Positions 1 through 7,925 of a DNA stretch of 64,000 nt are shown piece by piece. Source of the stretch: an uncultured Actinomycetes bacterium (GTDB lineage: Bacteria > Actinomycetota > Geothermincolia > Fen-727 > JACVIW01); NCBI GenBank assembly GCA_937127245.1, contig CAKZLU010000002.1, positions 62,001 to 126,000 on the forward strand, in the 5' to 3' direction. Made by a program: the position numbers and the translations under genes. Every line of letters begins with the position of its first letter. The first letter of the stretch is position 1. A model generated the notes under the pieces. That model had not been told where the DNA came from. It saw only the letters and a program-made list of their open reading frames with translations, and searched no databases.

Positions 1-67
1 CGTTTTCAGCGACTATTTCGCTTCCAACCTCTTTTTTTACGATTCTGCAGAATAAACATTCTTCCAA
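1..67 (-). CDS. HIT family (histidine triad) protein, N-terminal fragment
   Basis: The gene runs off the left edge; only about 22 residues are visible. The frame opens with TTG at 67 and reads MEECLFCRIVKKEVGSEIVA, which matches the zinc-binding CxFCxI start of HIT nucleotide hydrolases and HinT proteins. A GGAG ribosome site lies 7 bases upstream, inside the end of mtaB. The gene overlaps mtaB by about 31 bases in another frame, so it is probably translationally coupled. A HIT gene after hrcA-dnaJ-rsmE-mtaB is a common order in Gram-positive bacteria, which supports the call. The histidine triad itself lies outside the window. Confidence 0.75.
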   Translation of the reverse strand, partial: MEECLFCRIVKKEVGSEIVAEN

Positions 68-1350
68 CTCAACTCTCCTTTCTCTGAAAAATCCTTTACT
101 TCAATTATATTCCCTTCCATGCCTTGTGCACTTGCCCCGGTCACCTCCACCGTGGCGAACGCTCCCGTGAGTCGGGCTTCTCCCCTTACGAAAACCCCCG
201 CAAAATTTCTGGTTCTTCCGAAGAGAACGCCCGGTCTTTCGCCTACGGGTCCCTCTATTAGAACATCCACGCGATTTCTCAAGAATCTTCGATGGAACTC
301 ATAACTCAATAATCTCGCGGCTTCCCTTAAAACAAGAGCCCTGCGCTCCTTGACCTTCGACTCAACAGGGTCCCCCAGCGCGAAGGCTTTAGTTCCTTTT
401 CTCGAGGAATACTTGAAGACATGCACCCTCGAGAAACCTATCTCTTTGAGAAAGGTCGCCGTGTTTGAAAACGCCGGTTCGTCCTCTGTGGGAAATCCAA
501 CCATCACGTCAGTTGAAATAGCAATGGAAGGAATCCTCTCGCGAATATTAGCAACTTTCTCCCTGTAGAAATCAGTATCGTACTGTCTTCCCATGTTCTC
601 AAGCACACGATCATCCCCGCTTTGCAGAGGTAAGTGAAGATGTTCGCATGCAATACCACCCGCAATGGACTGAAGGATGCCTCCCGTTATGTCATTTATT
701 TCAATAGAGCTGAGTCTTATCCAGATGGAGGGAAAAGCCTCGTGAATTTTCTTGATGAGCTTCTCAAGACGTCCCCCCTCCACCGGGTCATTGTATGAAC
801 CAAGATCAATGCCGCATATGATTATTTCCCGCGCGCCGGCAGAAACAAGATCAGCAGTGTCCGAAATGATTTCTCTCATGGGTCTGCTTACAGGTTTGCC
901 TCTCAAATACGGCACGATACAGTAATTGCAATATCTCGAGCATCCGTCCTGAACTTTCAACGGCACCCGGACTAAGTTTGAACAGGACCATGGCACTGGT
1001 TCACCAGGATTTTCTTTTGCGGTTATGAAATCGAAGATGGTCGTTTCATCTCTCGTTCTTACGACGTGCACGTTATCTCCCATACTCTCAAACGTAGCAG
1101 GCTCCATTTCAGAGGCGCAGCCGGTAACGTACACAGGTATCCCGGTCCGGGCGCATTTTCTCACAGTTTTTCGAGATTTACGCATTCCTTCCGCCGTGAC
1201 GGCGCATGTGTTGATGATCCAGAAAGAAGGCGCCTCCGAAATAGCGCATTTTCTGAAACCTCGCCTGCTTAGCTCTCTTTCGATTTTTAGAGAATCCGCC
1301 GTATTGACCCTGCAACCGAGCGTTATTAGGTCATATGTTTTCTCCACCAA
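37..1350 (-). CDS. mtaB: tRNA N6-threonylcarbamoyladenosine methylthiotransferase MtaB
   Basis: This radical-SAM enzyme adds a methylthio group to t6A37 of ANN-decoding tRNAs, making ms2t6A. The 437 residues have an N-terminal methylthiotransferase domain (TLGCRVN, then cysteines at INTCAV and VTGCAS that bind the auxiliary cluster). The radical-SAM core carries the CSRYCNYC cysteines near residue 140, and a C-terminal TRAM-like region follows. The length is typical of MtaB. The start is TTG at 1350, with an in-frame GTG one codon later. The gene overlaps the rsmE 3' end by 20 bases and so belongs to the hrcA operon. Confidence 0.93.
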   Translation of the reverse strand: MVEKTYDLITLGCRVNTADSLKIERELSRRGFRKCAISEAPSFWIINTCAVTAEGMRKSRKTVRKCARTGIPVYVTGCASEMEPATFESMGDNVHVVRTRDETTIFDFITAKENPGEPVPWSCSNLVRVPLKVQDGCSRYCNYCIVPYLRGKPVSRPMREIISDTADLVSAGAREIIICGIDLGSYNDPVEGGRLEKLIKKIHEAFPSIWIRLSSIEINDITGGILQSIAGGIACEHLHLPLQSGDDRVLENMGRQYDTDFYREKVANIRERIPSIAISTDVMVGFPTEDEPAFSNTATFLKEIGFSRVHVFKYSSRKGTKAFALGDPVESKVKERRALVLREAARLLSYEFHRRFLRNRVDVLIEGPVGERPGVLFGRTRNFAGVFVRGEARLTGAFATVEVTGASAQGMEGNIIEVKDFSEKGELSWKNVYSAES

Positions 1351-2131
1351 TCGGGCGATCCCCCCATAAAGTGTTCAGCGACCCGTAATGGTATCGGATA
1401 AGCATCGACGCATAAGAACCAGCCGAGATAGCCCTTAAGTTCAAGTTACCCAGGGACGCGAACTTGAAACCTCTCGAAGAGAAACCTGCAATGTCATTTT
1501 CGCTGAAGCCTCCTTCAGGCCCGGCGTAAATGCGTATGACAGGGGGAGACTCCTCCGGAAGAATATCCGAAAGCGAATGCTTTTCCTCCTTTTCCCAGAG
1601 AACTATGTCGAGCCCCTCCTCCGTATTTTTGAGTACCTCCTTGAGGGTATACGGGGCATCGATTTCCAGCACCCAGGGCCTTCTCGCAGTCATTGACGAC
1701 TCCACCGCGACACGCCTCATTCTCTCGACCTTATCAATAATTGCATCTTTTCGGCGTATGACCGACCTTTCAGATAAGAAGGGAATAACTCTGTCAACTC
1801 CGCTCTCAGCCGCCCGAGAGATAACCTCGTCCATCGAGAATCGATTGAGGGCTGATTGGTAAAGAACGATCCGGGGGCGTTCCTTCTCGAAGAATGCTCT
1901 TGACTCGACCACGAGATAAACGCTCGTCGTGTCAAGCGAAATCACCTTGGATTTGAAAACATTACCTTTGCTGTCCGCCAAGCTGACGCGGTCCCCTTTT
2001 TTAACCCTCAGTGACTTTGAAAGATGATGTGCGTGCTTACCTGTTAGAACGACCATACCACGCCTGGCATCGATATTCTTTTCCTCAATATAAAAAAGAG
2101 GCAATCCCATAGCAATTCGAGATTGGAACAA
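1331..2131 (-). CDS. rsmE: 16S rRNA (uracil-1498-N3)-methyltransferase RsmE
   Basis: A SPOUT-fold methyltransferase that modifies U1498 of 16S rRNA, 266 residues. It has the N-terminal PUA-like region (GKHAHHLSKSLRVKKGD) and the knotted C-terminal SAM site (YAGPEGGFSENDI near residue 200). The usual LGxRILRxETA motif is replaced by LGNLNLRAISAG, an unusual divergence in the cofactor-binding loop. The frame opens at TTG 2131, but ATG 2110 (MGLPLFYIEEKN) is an equally credible start; neither has a strong ribosome site. The gene lies 36 bases after dnaJ. Confidence 0.88.
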   Translation of the reverse strand: MFQSRIAMGLPLFYIEEKNIDARRGMVVLTGKHAHHLSKSLRVKKGDRVSLADSKGNVFKSKVISLDTTSVYLVVESRAFFEKERPRIVLYQSALNRFSMDEVISRAAESGVDRVIPFLSERSVIRRKDAIIDKVERMRRVAVESSMTARRPWVLEIDAPYTLKEVLKNTEEGLDIVLWEKEEKHSLSDILPEESPPVIRIYAGPEGGFSENDIAGFSSRGFKFASLGNLNLRAISAGSYASMLIRYHYGSLNTLWGDRPIGGENI

Positions 2132-2167
2132 AAACCGCGCCCGGTTCTCATTCCACCCGTAAATTTC

Positions 2168-3262
2168 TCACCTCTGCACATTCTCGCTTCTTAAACCACG
2201 CAACTTCTCGAGAATTTTTCTCTCCTCTGCGGAAATCTTTTTGGGTACGAGCACTTTAACCGCGACTATCATGTCGCCTCTTTTATGCCCGCCCCTCCTG
2301 GGTAATCCCTTTCCTTTAACTCTTATAATATCGCCGGGTTGCGTGCCCGGAGGAACCGCCAGCTTAATTGGTCCATCCAGAGAATCCATGTTCATTTCGC
2401 AGCCGAGAGCAGCATCAACCATATCAACTTCAACTTCGGTGTAAATCGTTTCGCCATCCCTTATATACCTGCTATCTGGCTCTATTCTTATTTCAACATA
2501 AAGGTCGCCGGGTTCACCGCCATTTACGCCATCGTCCCCCTTTCCCCTTATTCTCAAGTGGTCCCCATCCTCCAGGCCTTGAGGCACGTGCACTTTAAGG
2601 TTTTCGACTTTCTTGACCCTACCTTCACCTGCGCATCTTGAACACGGATGAGTCATTACCCTGCCGGTTCCGCCACATATCCTGCAAGTCCGCGAGGTCA
2701 GGAAAGTCCCGAAGAAGTTGTCGCGTCTCGTCGTGATCTGGCCGGTTCCGCGACATTCCTTGCAATCATTGAGGTGAGTGCCGGGCATCATCCCGGTACC
2801 ATCACACTCGCCGCATAGGACCAATCGTTCGTATTCGATCTCGCGCTCGACCCCGCTGAGGACCTCCTTGAGCGTGAGACTTACTGGCACTTCTAAATCT
2901 CTTCCCCGTATAACAACTCTTGAGGACGTTGTAGTTCTCCTGAAAGGCGAGCCGAACGGCCCACTGAAGAACATGTCTATTAAGTCCTGGAAAGTGGTGA
3001 AACCGGCATACTCAATGCCGCCATGCCGCTTCAGCCCCTCAAGTCCCCACATGTCGTAGTCGCGGCGTTTCACATCATCCGAGAGAATTTCGTACGCGAA
3101 AGTGAGCTCCTTGAATTTCCTCTCACTTTCAGGGTCGTCTTTTGCGACATCCGGGTGACATTCGCGGGCCTTCTTGCGGTAAGCGGCTTTTATCTCAGAT
3201 TTAGTAGCGTTTCTGCTTACACCAAGGATTTCGTAAAGGTCTTGCTCGATTTCGTCGTGCAC
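2168..3262 (-). CDS. dnaJ: Chaperone DnaJ
   Basis: DnaJ is the co-chaperone that stimulates DnaK ATPase and presents unfolded substrates. It has a J domain with the HPD motif, a short Gly/Phe region with FFSGPFGSP, four CxxCxGxG zinc motifs (CGECDGTG, CKECRGTG, CRICGGTG, CSRCAGEG), and two C-terminal beta domains with VPPGTQPGD. I chose GTG 3262, which has GGGGG eight bases upstream. An in-frame TTG at 3280 would overlap the hrcA stop as TTGA and add six residues. The gene is co-transcribed with hrcA and so under CIRCE control. Neither grpE nor dnaK lies between hrcA and dnaJ. Confidence 0.95.
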   Translation of the reverse strand: MHDEIEQDLYEILGVSRNATKSEIKAAYRKKARECHPDVAKDDPESERKFKELTFAYEILSDDVKRRDYDMWGLEGLKRHGGIEYAGFTTFQDLIDMFFSGPFGSPFRRTTTSSRVVIRGRDLEVPVSLTLKEVLSGVEREIEYERLVLCGECDGTGMMPGTHLNDCKECRGTGQITTRRDNFFGTFLTSRTCRICGGTGRVMTHPCSRCAGEGRVKKVENLKVHVPQGLEDGDHLRIRGKGDDGVNGGEPGDLYVEIRIEPDSRYIRDGETIYTEVEVDMVDAALGCEMNMDSLDGPIKLAVPPGTQPGDIIRVKGKGLPRRGGHKRGDMIVAVKVLVPKKISAEERKILEKLRGLRSENVQR

Positions 3263-3276
3263 ACCTGATACCCCCG

Positions 3277-4317
3277 TCAACCCTTCAGACTCATGAGTCG
3301 TTTTCCGAGGGTCTTGGCAAGATAATCCACAGCGCCGATAGCGCGCGCGTAGTCCATGTACTTCGGTCCCACAACCCCGAGTGAACCGAGTATCCCGGGC
3401 GCCACAGAATAACTGGCTCCAACAAATGCGAACTTCCTTAATTCATCTATAGGGTTCTCTTCGCCGATTCTAACCATAAGCTTGTTTTCATTTATTATTT
3501 CTTTAAGGAGATTGAGTATAATGTACTGCTTTTCAAGAGCCTCGAGCAGCATCTGCACCCACTCGGCGCCGGTTTTTTCCATTTCTCTTACGATATTCGC
3601 CGTACCCCCGATAAATACGTGTTCCTCGATAGTGTTCATATATTCCTGGATTGCCTCAAGCGATTTTTCCATGAGTTCCTTGCCCGCTTTACCAAGGCTT
3701 GTTTTTCTTACAATTGCCTCACGGTTTATCGCATCCGCATTCTTTCCTTTTAGCATATCGTTCAAATACCGCTGAACCTTCTCTATAACCTCTGACCTCA
3801 GTTTTTGGTTTGTGATAATAAACCTCTTGCAAACCTCTCCCTTGGCAGTGATAGCAATTACCACCACCTTCTGTCCGTTTATCCTGATCATGTCGATATT
3901 CCTCACGGTATCAGCCGGCGGGAATGGAGCGAAAACCATTGCCGCGCTTTTTGTAAGACTCGAGAGAAGAAGCGACACCTCCCTTAAAAGCGCTTCCAGC
4001 TCCCGTGAACGTTCGGTAAATATTCTTTCAATTGCGGCAGAATCATCAGCCGGAAGGCTCGGGTATTCGGTAAGCATATCCACGTAGTAACGGTACGCGA
4101 GGTCTGTGGGGACTCTTCCTGCGGACGTATGGGGTTGGCTTATAAGCCCCATCTTCTCAAGAATCGCCATCTCATTGCGTATTGTCGCCGGGCTTACGCC
4201 CAGCTCGCAAGTTTCCGCAATCAGTTTAGAACTTACCGGCTTCCCCGATAGTATATAGCGTTGAACTGTCGCCTTTAGTATTTGCTGTTTTCGCTTATCA
4301 AGTTCGGGCAGGTTCAT
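3277..4317 (-). CDS. hrcA: Heat-inducible transcription repressor HrcA
   Basis: HrcA binds the CIRCE operator and represses class I heat-shock genes; GroEL activity keeps it folded. The 346 residues start with a winged helix (LDKRKQQILKATVQRYILSG, then PVSSKLIA and SPATIRNEMA). A GAF-like domain and a C-terminal region with IGEENPIDELRKF and VGPKYMDYARAIGAVDY follow; the ending is characteristic of HrcA. ATG 4317 has GGGGAG about 11 bases upstream. A perfect CIRCE lies 88 bases upstream, so the gene is autoregulated. It is the first gene of the hrcA-dnaJ-rsmE-mtaB-HIT operon and lies after lepA on the same strand. Confidence 0.96.
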   Translation of the reverse strand: MNLPELDKRKQQILKATVQRYILSGKPVSSKLIAETCELGVSPATIRNEMAILEKMGLISQPHTSAGRVPTDLAYRYYVDMLTEYPSLPADDSAAIERIFTERSRELEALLREVSLLLSSLTKSAAMVFAPFPPADTVRNIDMIRINGQKVVVIAITAKGEVCKRFIITNQKLRSEVIEKVQRYLNDMLKGKNADAINREAIVRKTSLGKAGKELMEKSLEAIQEYMNTIEEHVFIGGTANIVREMEKTGAEWVQMLLEALEKQYIILNLLKEIINENKLMVRIGEENPIDELRKFAFVGASYSVAPGILGSLGVVGPKYMDYARAIGAVDYLAKTLGKRLMSLKG

Positions 4318-4404
4318 CTTTCGGTCAACTCCCCTGAAAGATTTCTTTATTATTTAATTCTAATAGAAACACCACCATCTCCTCGGGCGTTTCGCATCTA
4401 AATT

Positions 4405-4431
4405 TTAGCACTCCTTTAAATAGAGTGCTAA
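4405..4431 (-). promoter_or_regulatory. CIRCE operator (HrcA binding site)
   Basis: The inverted repeat TTAGCACTC-N9-GAGTGCTAA is a perfect match to the CIRCE consensus. It overlaps a plausible minus-strand promoter: TTGCCT at 4444-4439, a 16-base spacer, and TATTTA at 4422-4417 inside the CIRCE spacer. HrcA bound here would block RNA polymerase at the hrcA-dnaJ operon. Confidence 0.95.
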
Positions 4432-4471
4432 TTTGGGCAGGCAATAACAGGCGTTTAAAATGGGGGCGAAA

Positions 4472-6274
4472 TCAATCCTGATCTTCCCTGGATATGACAA
4501 CGATAAAAGCTTCCTGCGGAACTTCGACCCTTCCTATCATCTTCATTCTTTTCTTTCCCGCCTTCTGCTTTTCCCAGAGTTTTCTCTTCCTGGTGATATC
4601 GCCGCCATAGCACTTTGCGGTGACGTCCTTCTTTCGGGCAGGTATATTCTCCCGGGCAATTATCTTTCCACCAACAGAGGCCTGCAGAGCGACCTCAAAA
4701 AGTTGCCTCGGTATGAATTCTTTCAGTTTCCGAACCAGCTCTCTCCCTCTTGACTGGGCCTGTTCTTTAGGCACTATGGAGGAAAAAGCGTCGATAACTT
4801 CACCGTGGACCAAAATCTCGAGCTTCACGAGATTGCTTTCCCGAAAACCAATGAGCTCGTAATCCATGGAAGCATAACCCCTCGACCGGCTCTTTAGCTG
4901 GTCGTAAAATCCAGCTACCATCTCGGCAAGCGGCATATCGCAAGTAATTTCCACCCTGTTGGAAGATATGTACTCCATGTTCTTGAAGATGCTTCTTCTT
5001 TGGTTGCAAAGTTCCATAACTGGTCCCACCATCTGACCAGGCGTGATTATCAGTACAGAGGCGTAGGGCTCCTCAACCCTTAAGATTCTGTTGGAGGGTG
5101 GCATCTCGCTGGGATTCTTAACAAGAATCACGTTGCCGGATTTGTCGACCGCCCTGTATATGACATTCGGCGCTGTGATTATTATTTCAAGATCATATTC
5201 CCTTTCGAGTCGTTCCCTGACTATTTCCATGTGAAGAACACCGAGAAATCCGCATCTGAAACCGAATCCGAGTGCTTGCGATTTTTCTGGCTCGAAAGTA
5301 AAAGATGAATCGTTTAGTTGAAGCTTGGCAAGGGCCTCTTTGAGTTGTTCATAATCCCTGTTGTCGACCGGATAAAATCCAGCGAAGACGACCGGCTTGG
5401 GTCTCCGGTAACCGGGAAGAGGGGATTTTGCCTTCCTTTTTACGTGGGTCAGGGTGTCCCCCACCGGTATCTTGGAAACATCTTTGATTCCAGTGGCCAC
5501 GAAACCGACCTCCCCTGCCCCCAGCGACTCGGAGGGTTTCATTTGCGGGGTGAAAAAACCAAGGGATTCGGCCTGCGACACGGTTCCCTCGGCCATCATC
5601 AGTATCTCATCACCCGTATTTATTTTCCCGGTTAACACTCTAATGAAGGCGACCACTCCCCTGTAAGGGTCATACGTAGAATCGAAAACCAGCGCTCGCA
5701 GTGGCTCGGCGGAATCACCAAGCGGTGGGGGTATCCTTTCTATTACCGCCTTTAGAACATCCACCACTCCCTCGCCGGTTTTTGCCGAGCAGTGAAGAAT
5801 CTCCTCAGGCTTAACCTCGAGTATCTCGACTATTTCTTCCCGGACTTCCTCAGGCCTTGCCGTAGGGAGGTCAATCTTATTGATAACTGGAATGATCCGA
5901 AGGTTGTTTTCTTTGGCAAGATTCAGGTTTCCGATTGTCTGAGCCTCCACTCCCTGAGAAGCATCCACGAGAAGAATTGCCCCCTCGCAGGCAGCAAGCG
6001 TTCTTGAAACTTCATATGAGAAATCCACATGACCGGGGGTATCGATCAGATTGAGCTCATAGCGCACTCCGCCCAAAGAGTAAAACATCCTGACCGCTTG
6101 CGCTTTGATGGTTATTCCTTTTTCCCTCTCCAAGTCCATCAAATCAAGATACTGCGGTTTTATTTTGTCAGGCTCCACCGCCCCGGTGATTTCTAAAAAC
6201 CTGTCGGCAAGGGTAGATTTGCCATGATCGATATGCGCAATTATGCAGAAGTTTCTTATATGCTCTATTCTCAG
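4472..6274 (-). CDS. lepA: Elongation factor 4 (back-translocating GTPase LepA)
   Basis: LepA is a ribosome-associated translational GTPase. The frame continues well upstream of the first ATG/GTG candidate at 6178: from 6274 it reads IRNFCIIAHIDHGKST, which is the family N-terminus with the P-loop. DTPGHVDF and NKIDLP (G3 and G4) follow, and the LepA-specific C-terminal domain ends near FIVVISREDQD. No ATG, GTG or TTG lies between the upstream in-frame TGA (6281-6283) and the P-loop, so the likely start is CTG 6274, preceded by GGGAAG. That gives 600 residues, the normal length. A start at 6178 would delete the P-loop. It is divergent from rpsT. Confidence 0.92.
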   Translation of the reverse strand: MRIEHIRNFCIIAHIDHGKSTLADRFLEITGAVEPDKIKPQYLDLMDLEREKGITIKAQAVRMFYSLGGVRYELNLIDTPGHVDFSYEVSRTLAACEGAILLVDASQGVEAQTIGNLNLAKENNLRIIPVINKIDLPTARPEEVREEIVEILEVKPEEILHCSAKTGEGVVDVLKAVIERIPPPLGDSAEPLRALVFDSTYDPYRGVVAFIRVLTGKINTGDEILMMAEGTVSQAESLGFFTPQMKPSESLGAGEVGFVATGIKDVSKIPVGDTLTHVKRKAKSPLPGYRRPKPVVFAGFYPVDNRDYEQLKEALAKLQLNDSSFTFEPEKSQALGFGFRCGFLGVLHMEIVRERLEREYDLEIIITAPNVIYRAVDKSGNVILVKNPSEMPPSNRILRVEEPYASVLIITPGQMVGPVMELCNQRRSIFKNMEYISSNRVEITCDMPLAEMVAGFYDQLKSRSRGYASMDYELIGFRESNLVKLEILVHGEVIDAFSSIVPKEQAQSRGRELVRKLKEFIPRQLFEVALQASVGGKIIARENIPARKKDVTAKCYGGDITRKRKLWEKQKAGKKRMKMIGRVEVPQEAFIVVISREDQD

Positions 6275-6499
6275 TTTCCATCACTTCCCAAGCAGAGTCT
6301 TAATCAAACAGATAGATTGAACACAAAATACTAATTCGAAATACTTTACGCAAGAACCCTGACCCTCTGCACTTGCCAATTATTGAAAACTGACACCCTG
6401 CGTTCACGCAAAACCCTAATATTATTTATCTGCAAAAATTTATCCCTCTAAATACCAAAAATTCCCATCATATCGACCGTGGGCGGTTTCAGAGCCGTA

Positions 6500-6528
6500 T
6501 CGACAGGTCAAAGGCGTTATGCTAAAAT
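6500..6528 (+). promoter_or_regulatory. Sigma-70-type promoter of rpsT
   Basis: TCGACA at 6500-6505 and TAAAAT at 6523-6528 are separated by exactly 17 bases. They sit 29 bases upstream of the rpsT start, with AGGAAGG as the ribosome site just before the gene. The rest of the 284-base gap between lepA and rpsT is AT-rich and shows no other clear feature. Confidence 0.6.
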
Positions 6529-6557
6529 CTTGAGAAATTCACAAGGAAGGATGTCTA

Positions 6558-6845
6558 ATGCCTAATATAAAGCAACAAATCAAGAGAATGAGAAAAGCCG
6601 AACGGCAGAGAATGCGCAATCGCGCAATCAAATCACGGCTCAAGACAGAGATCAAGAAGTTCCGCATAGCCTTGGAGTCCGGAGACAAAGAGGCAGCTGT
6701 TCAAGCCTACCGCGTCGCGGCCAGAGCCCTCGACAAAGCGGTTACCAAGGGCGTTATCCATAAAAACAAAGCTGCTAATAAGAAATCGCGCATGTCGGGG
6801 GCGCTAAACAAGATGGCTGAAAACGCCGAAAAGCTGAGCGCTTAA
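6558..6845 (+). CDS. rpsT: 30S ribosomal protein S20
   Basis: S20 is a primary 16S rRNA-binding protein of the small subunit. It is 95 residues, very basic, and begins [20 protein letters not shown], with the C-terminal [16 protein letters not shown] signature. AGGAAGG lies 7 bases before the ATG. An ATG seven bases upstream is out of frame. The stop codon overlaps the holA stop on the other strand by four bases, so the two genes converge with no room for a terminator between them. Confidence 0.97.
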   Translation: MPNIKQQIKRMRKAERQRMRNRAIKSRLKTEIKKFRIALESGDKEAAVQAYRVAARALDKAVTKGVIHKNKAANKKSRMSGALNKMAENAEKLSA

Positions 6846-7891
6846 CCCGTAATCCTCAAGATCAGATTTTCAAGCACGTGAGTCTTGTAGTCCCTTTCCG
6901 GCAAATACCGAGTGGAGTGAAGTTCCGCATTTGCTTTCTCAAACTCTTTGAATAAAGACCTCAATCTTTCGGCGGAAAAATTCCGCGACTGCTCGAGACA
7001 TTTATTCACGAGAAAAGGCGGAATTCTCAGCCGCTCGCCGATATCCCGCGGACTTCTTGCCCTCGATAGAATTTTCACTTTCGAAATAAGCCTGAACTGT
7101 CTTAGAAGAAGGATAAACACTCTCTCAGCGCTTTCGGAATATTCCATGATGCGGTTGAGCGTGTATAACGCAATGTCCTTTTTCCTGTCCGCCACCGCAT
7201 CAACAAGTTCAAATATGCCCTTTGTGGCGACGGAATCCGTGAGCATATCAATATGCTCAATTTCGATTATCTTAACGTCTTCAGCGTAAAGGCATATTCT
7301 CTCTATGGAGGCTGAAAGCGCTCGAAGGTCCCGACCGATTCTCTCGATCAGCAAAGCGGCGGCTTCGCGTTTGATTCTCTTTCCCCTGGCGCGGAAACGC
7401 TCAATGACCCAGGATTCGAGAGGTATCCTGGTTCCGGCTTTCTGTAGGGAGAATCGAACTACCTCGCAATTCGAAGATGCGAATTTGAAAATCTGAGAGC
7501 TTTCAATTTTCGCTTCTGTCTTCGCGGGGCTTTGTTCCTGCGGTTCCGGAAAGTGCGCGACGACGACAAAAACGGTTGAGCTGTTTGGTGCTCTCATGTA
7601 CTCGATGAGTTTCTTTTGGCCTGCCGCGCTGAGCCTGGTCGCATTTCTGAGTATTACAAGCCTTCTGCCCCCACCCATCGAAGCCGTCTCAAGTGAGTCG
7701 ATAACATGATCAATATCTTCATCCAAAGCGTCAAATTCCTGAAATCTCAGGTCTCCCTCTTCATCCGAGCGAAACGCCTCCTTCAGTCTTGAAAGAGATT
7801 CTTCCATCAGAAACTCCTGGTCCCCGTAGAGAAAATATACTGGCTTTAGGTCTTCGATTTTTACTTTAATATCTTGCCTTTTACCTCTCAT
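6842..7891 (-). CDS. holA: DNA polymerase III subunit delta
   Basis: HolA is the wrench subunit of the clamp loader that opens the beta clamp. The sequence has the N-terminal [15 protein letters not shown] motif, the AAA-like core with [13 protein letters not shown], the [12 protein letters not shown] motif near the middle and the C-terminal helical collar. The frame is open to 7957, but ATG 7891 has GAGGG five bases upstream and places the start just before the conserved motif. That gives 349 residues and removes the overlap with comEC, which ends at 7926. It is the last gene of the comEA-comEC-holA run. Confidence 0.92.
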   Translation of the reverse strand: MRGKRQDIKVKIEDLKPVYFLYGDQEFLMEESLSRLKEAFRSDEEGDLRFQEFDALDEDIDHVIDSLETASMGGGRRLVILRNATRLSAAGQKKLIEYMRAPNSSTVFVVVAHFPEPQEQSPAKTEAKIESSQIFKFASSNCEVVRFSLQKAGTRIPLESWVIERFRARGKRIKREAAALLIERIGRDLRALSASIERICLYAEDVKIIEIEHIDMLTDSVATKGIFELVDAVADRKKDIALYTLNRIMEYSESAERVFILLLRQFRLISKVKILSRARSPRDIGERLRIPPFLVNKCLEQSRNFSAERLRSLFKEFEKANAELHSTRYLPERDYKTHVLENLILRITG

Positions 7892-7925
7892 TGTCGCCCT
7901 CTTTATGTATTCATGACGCAAAATG

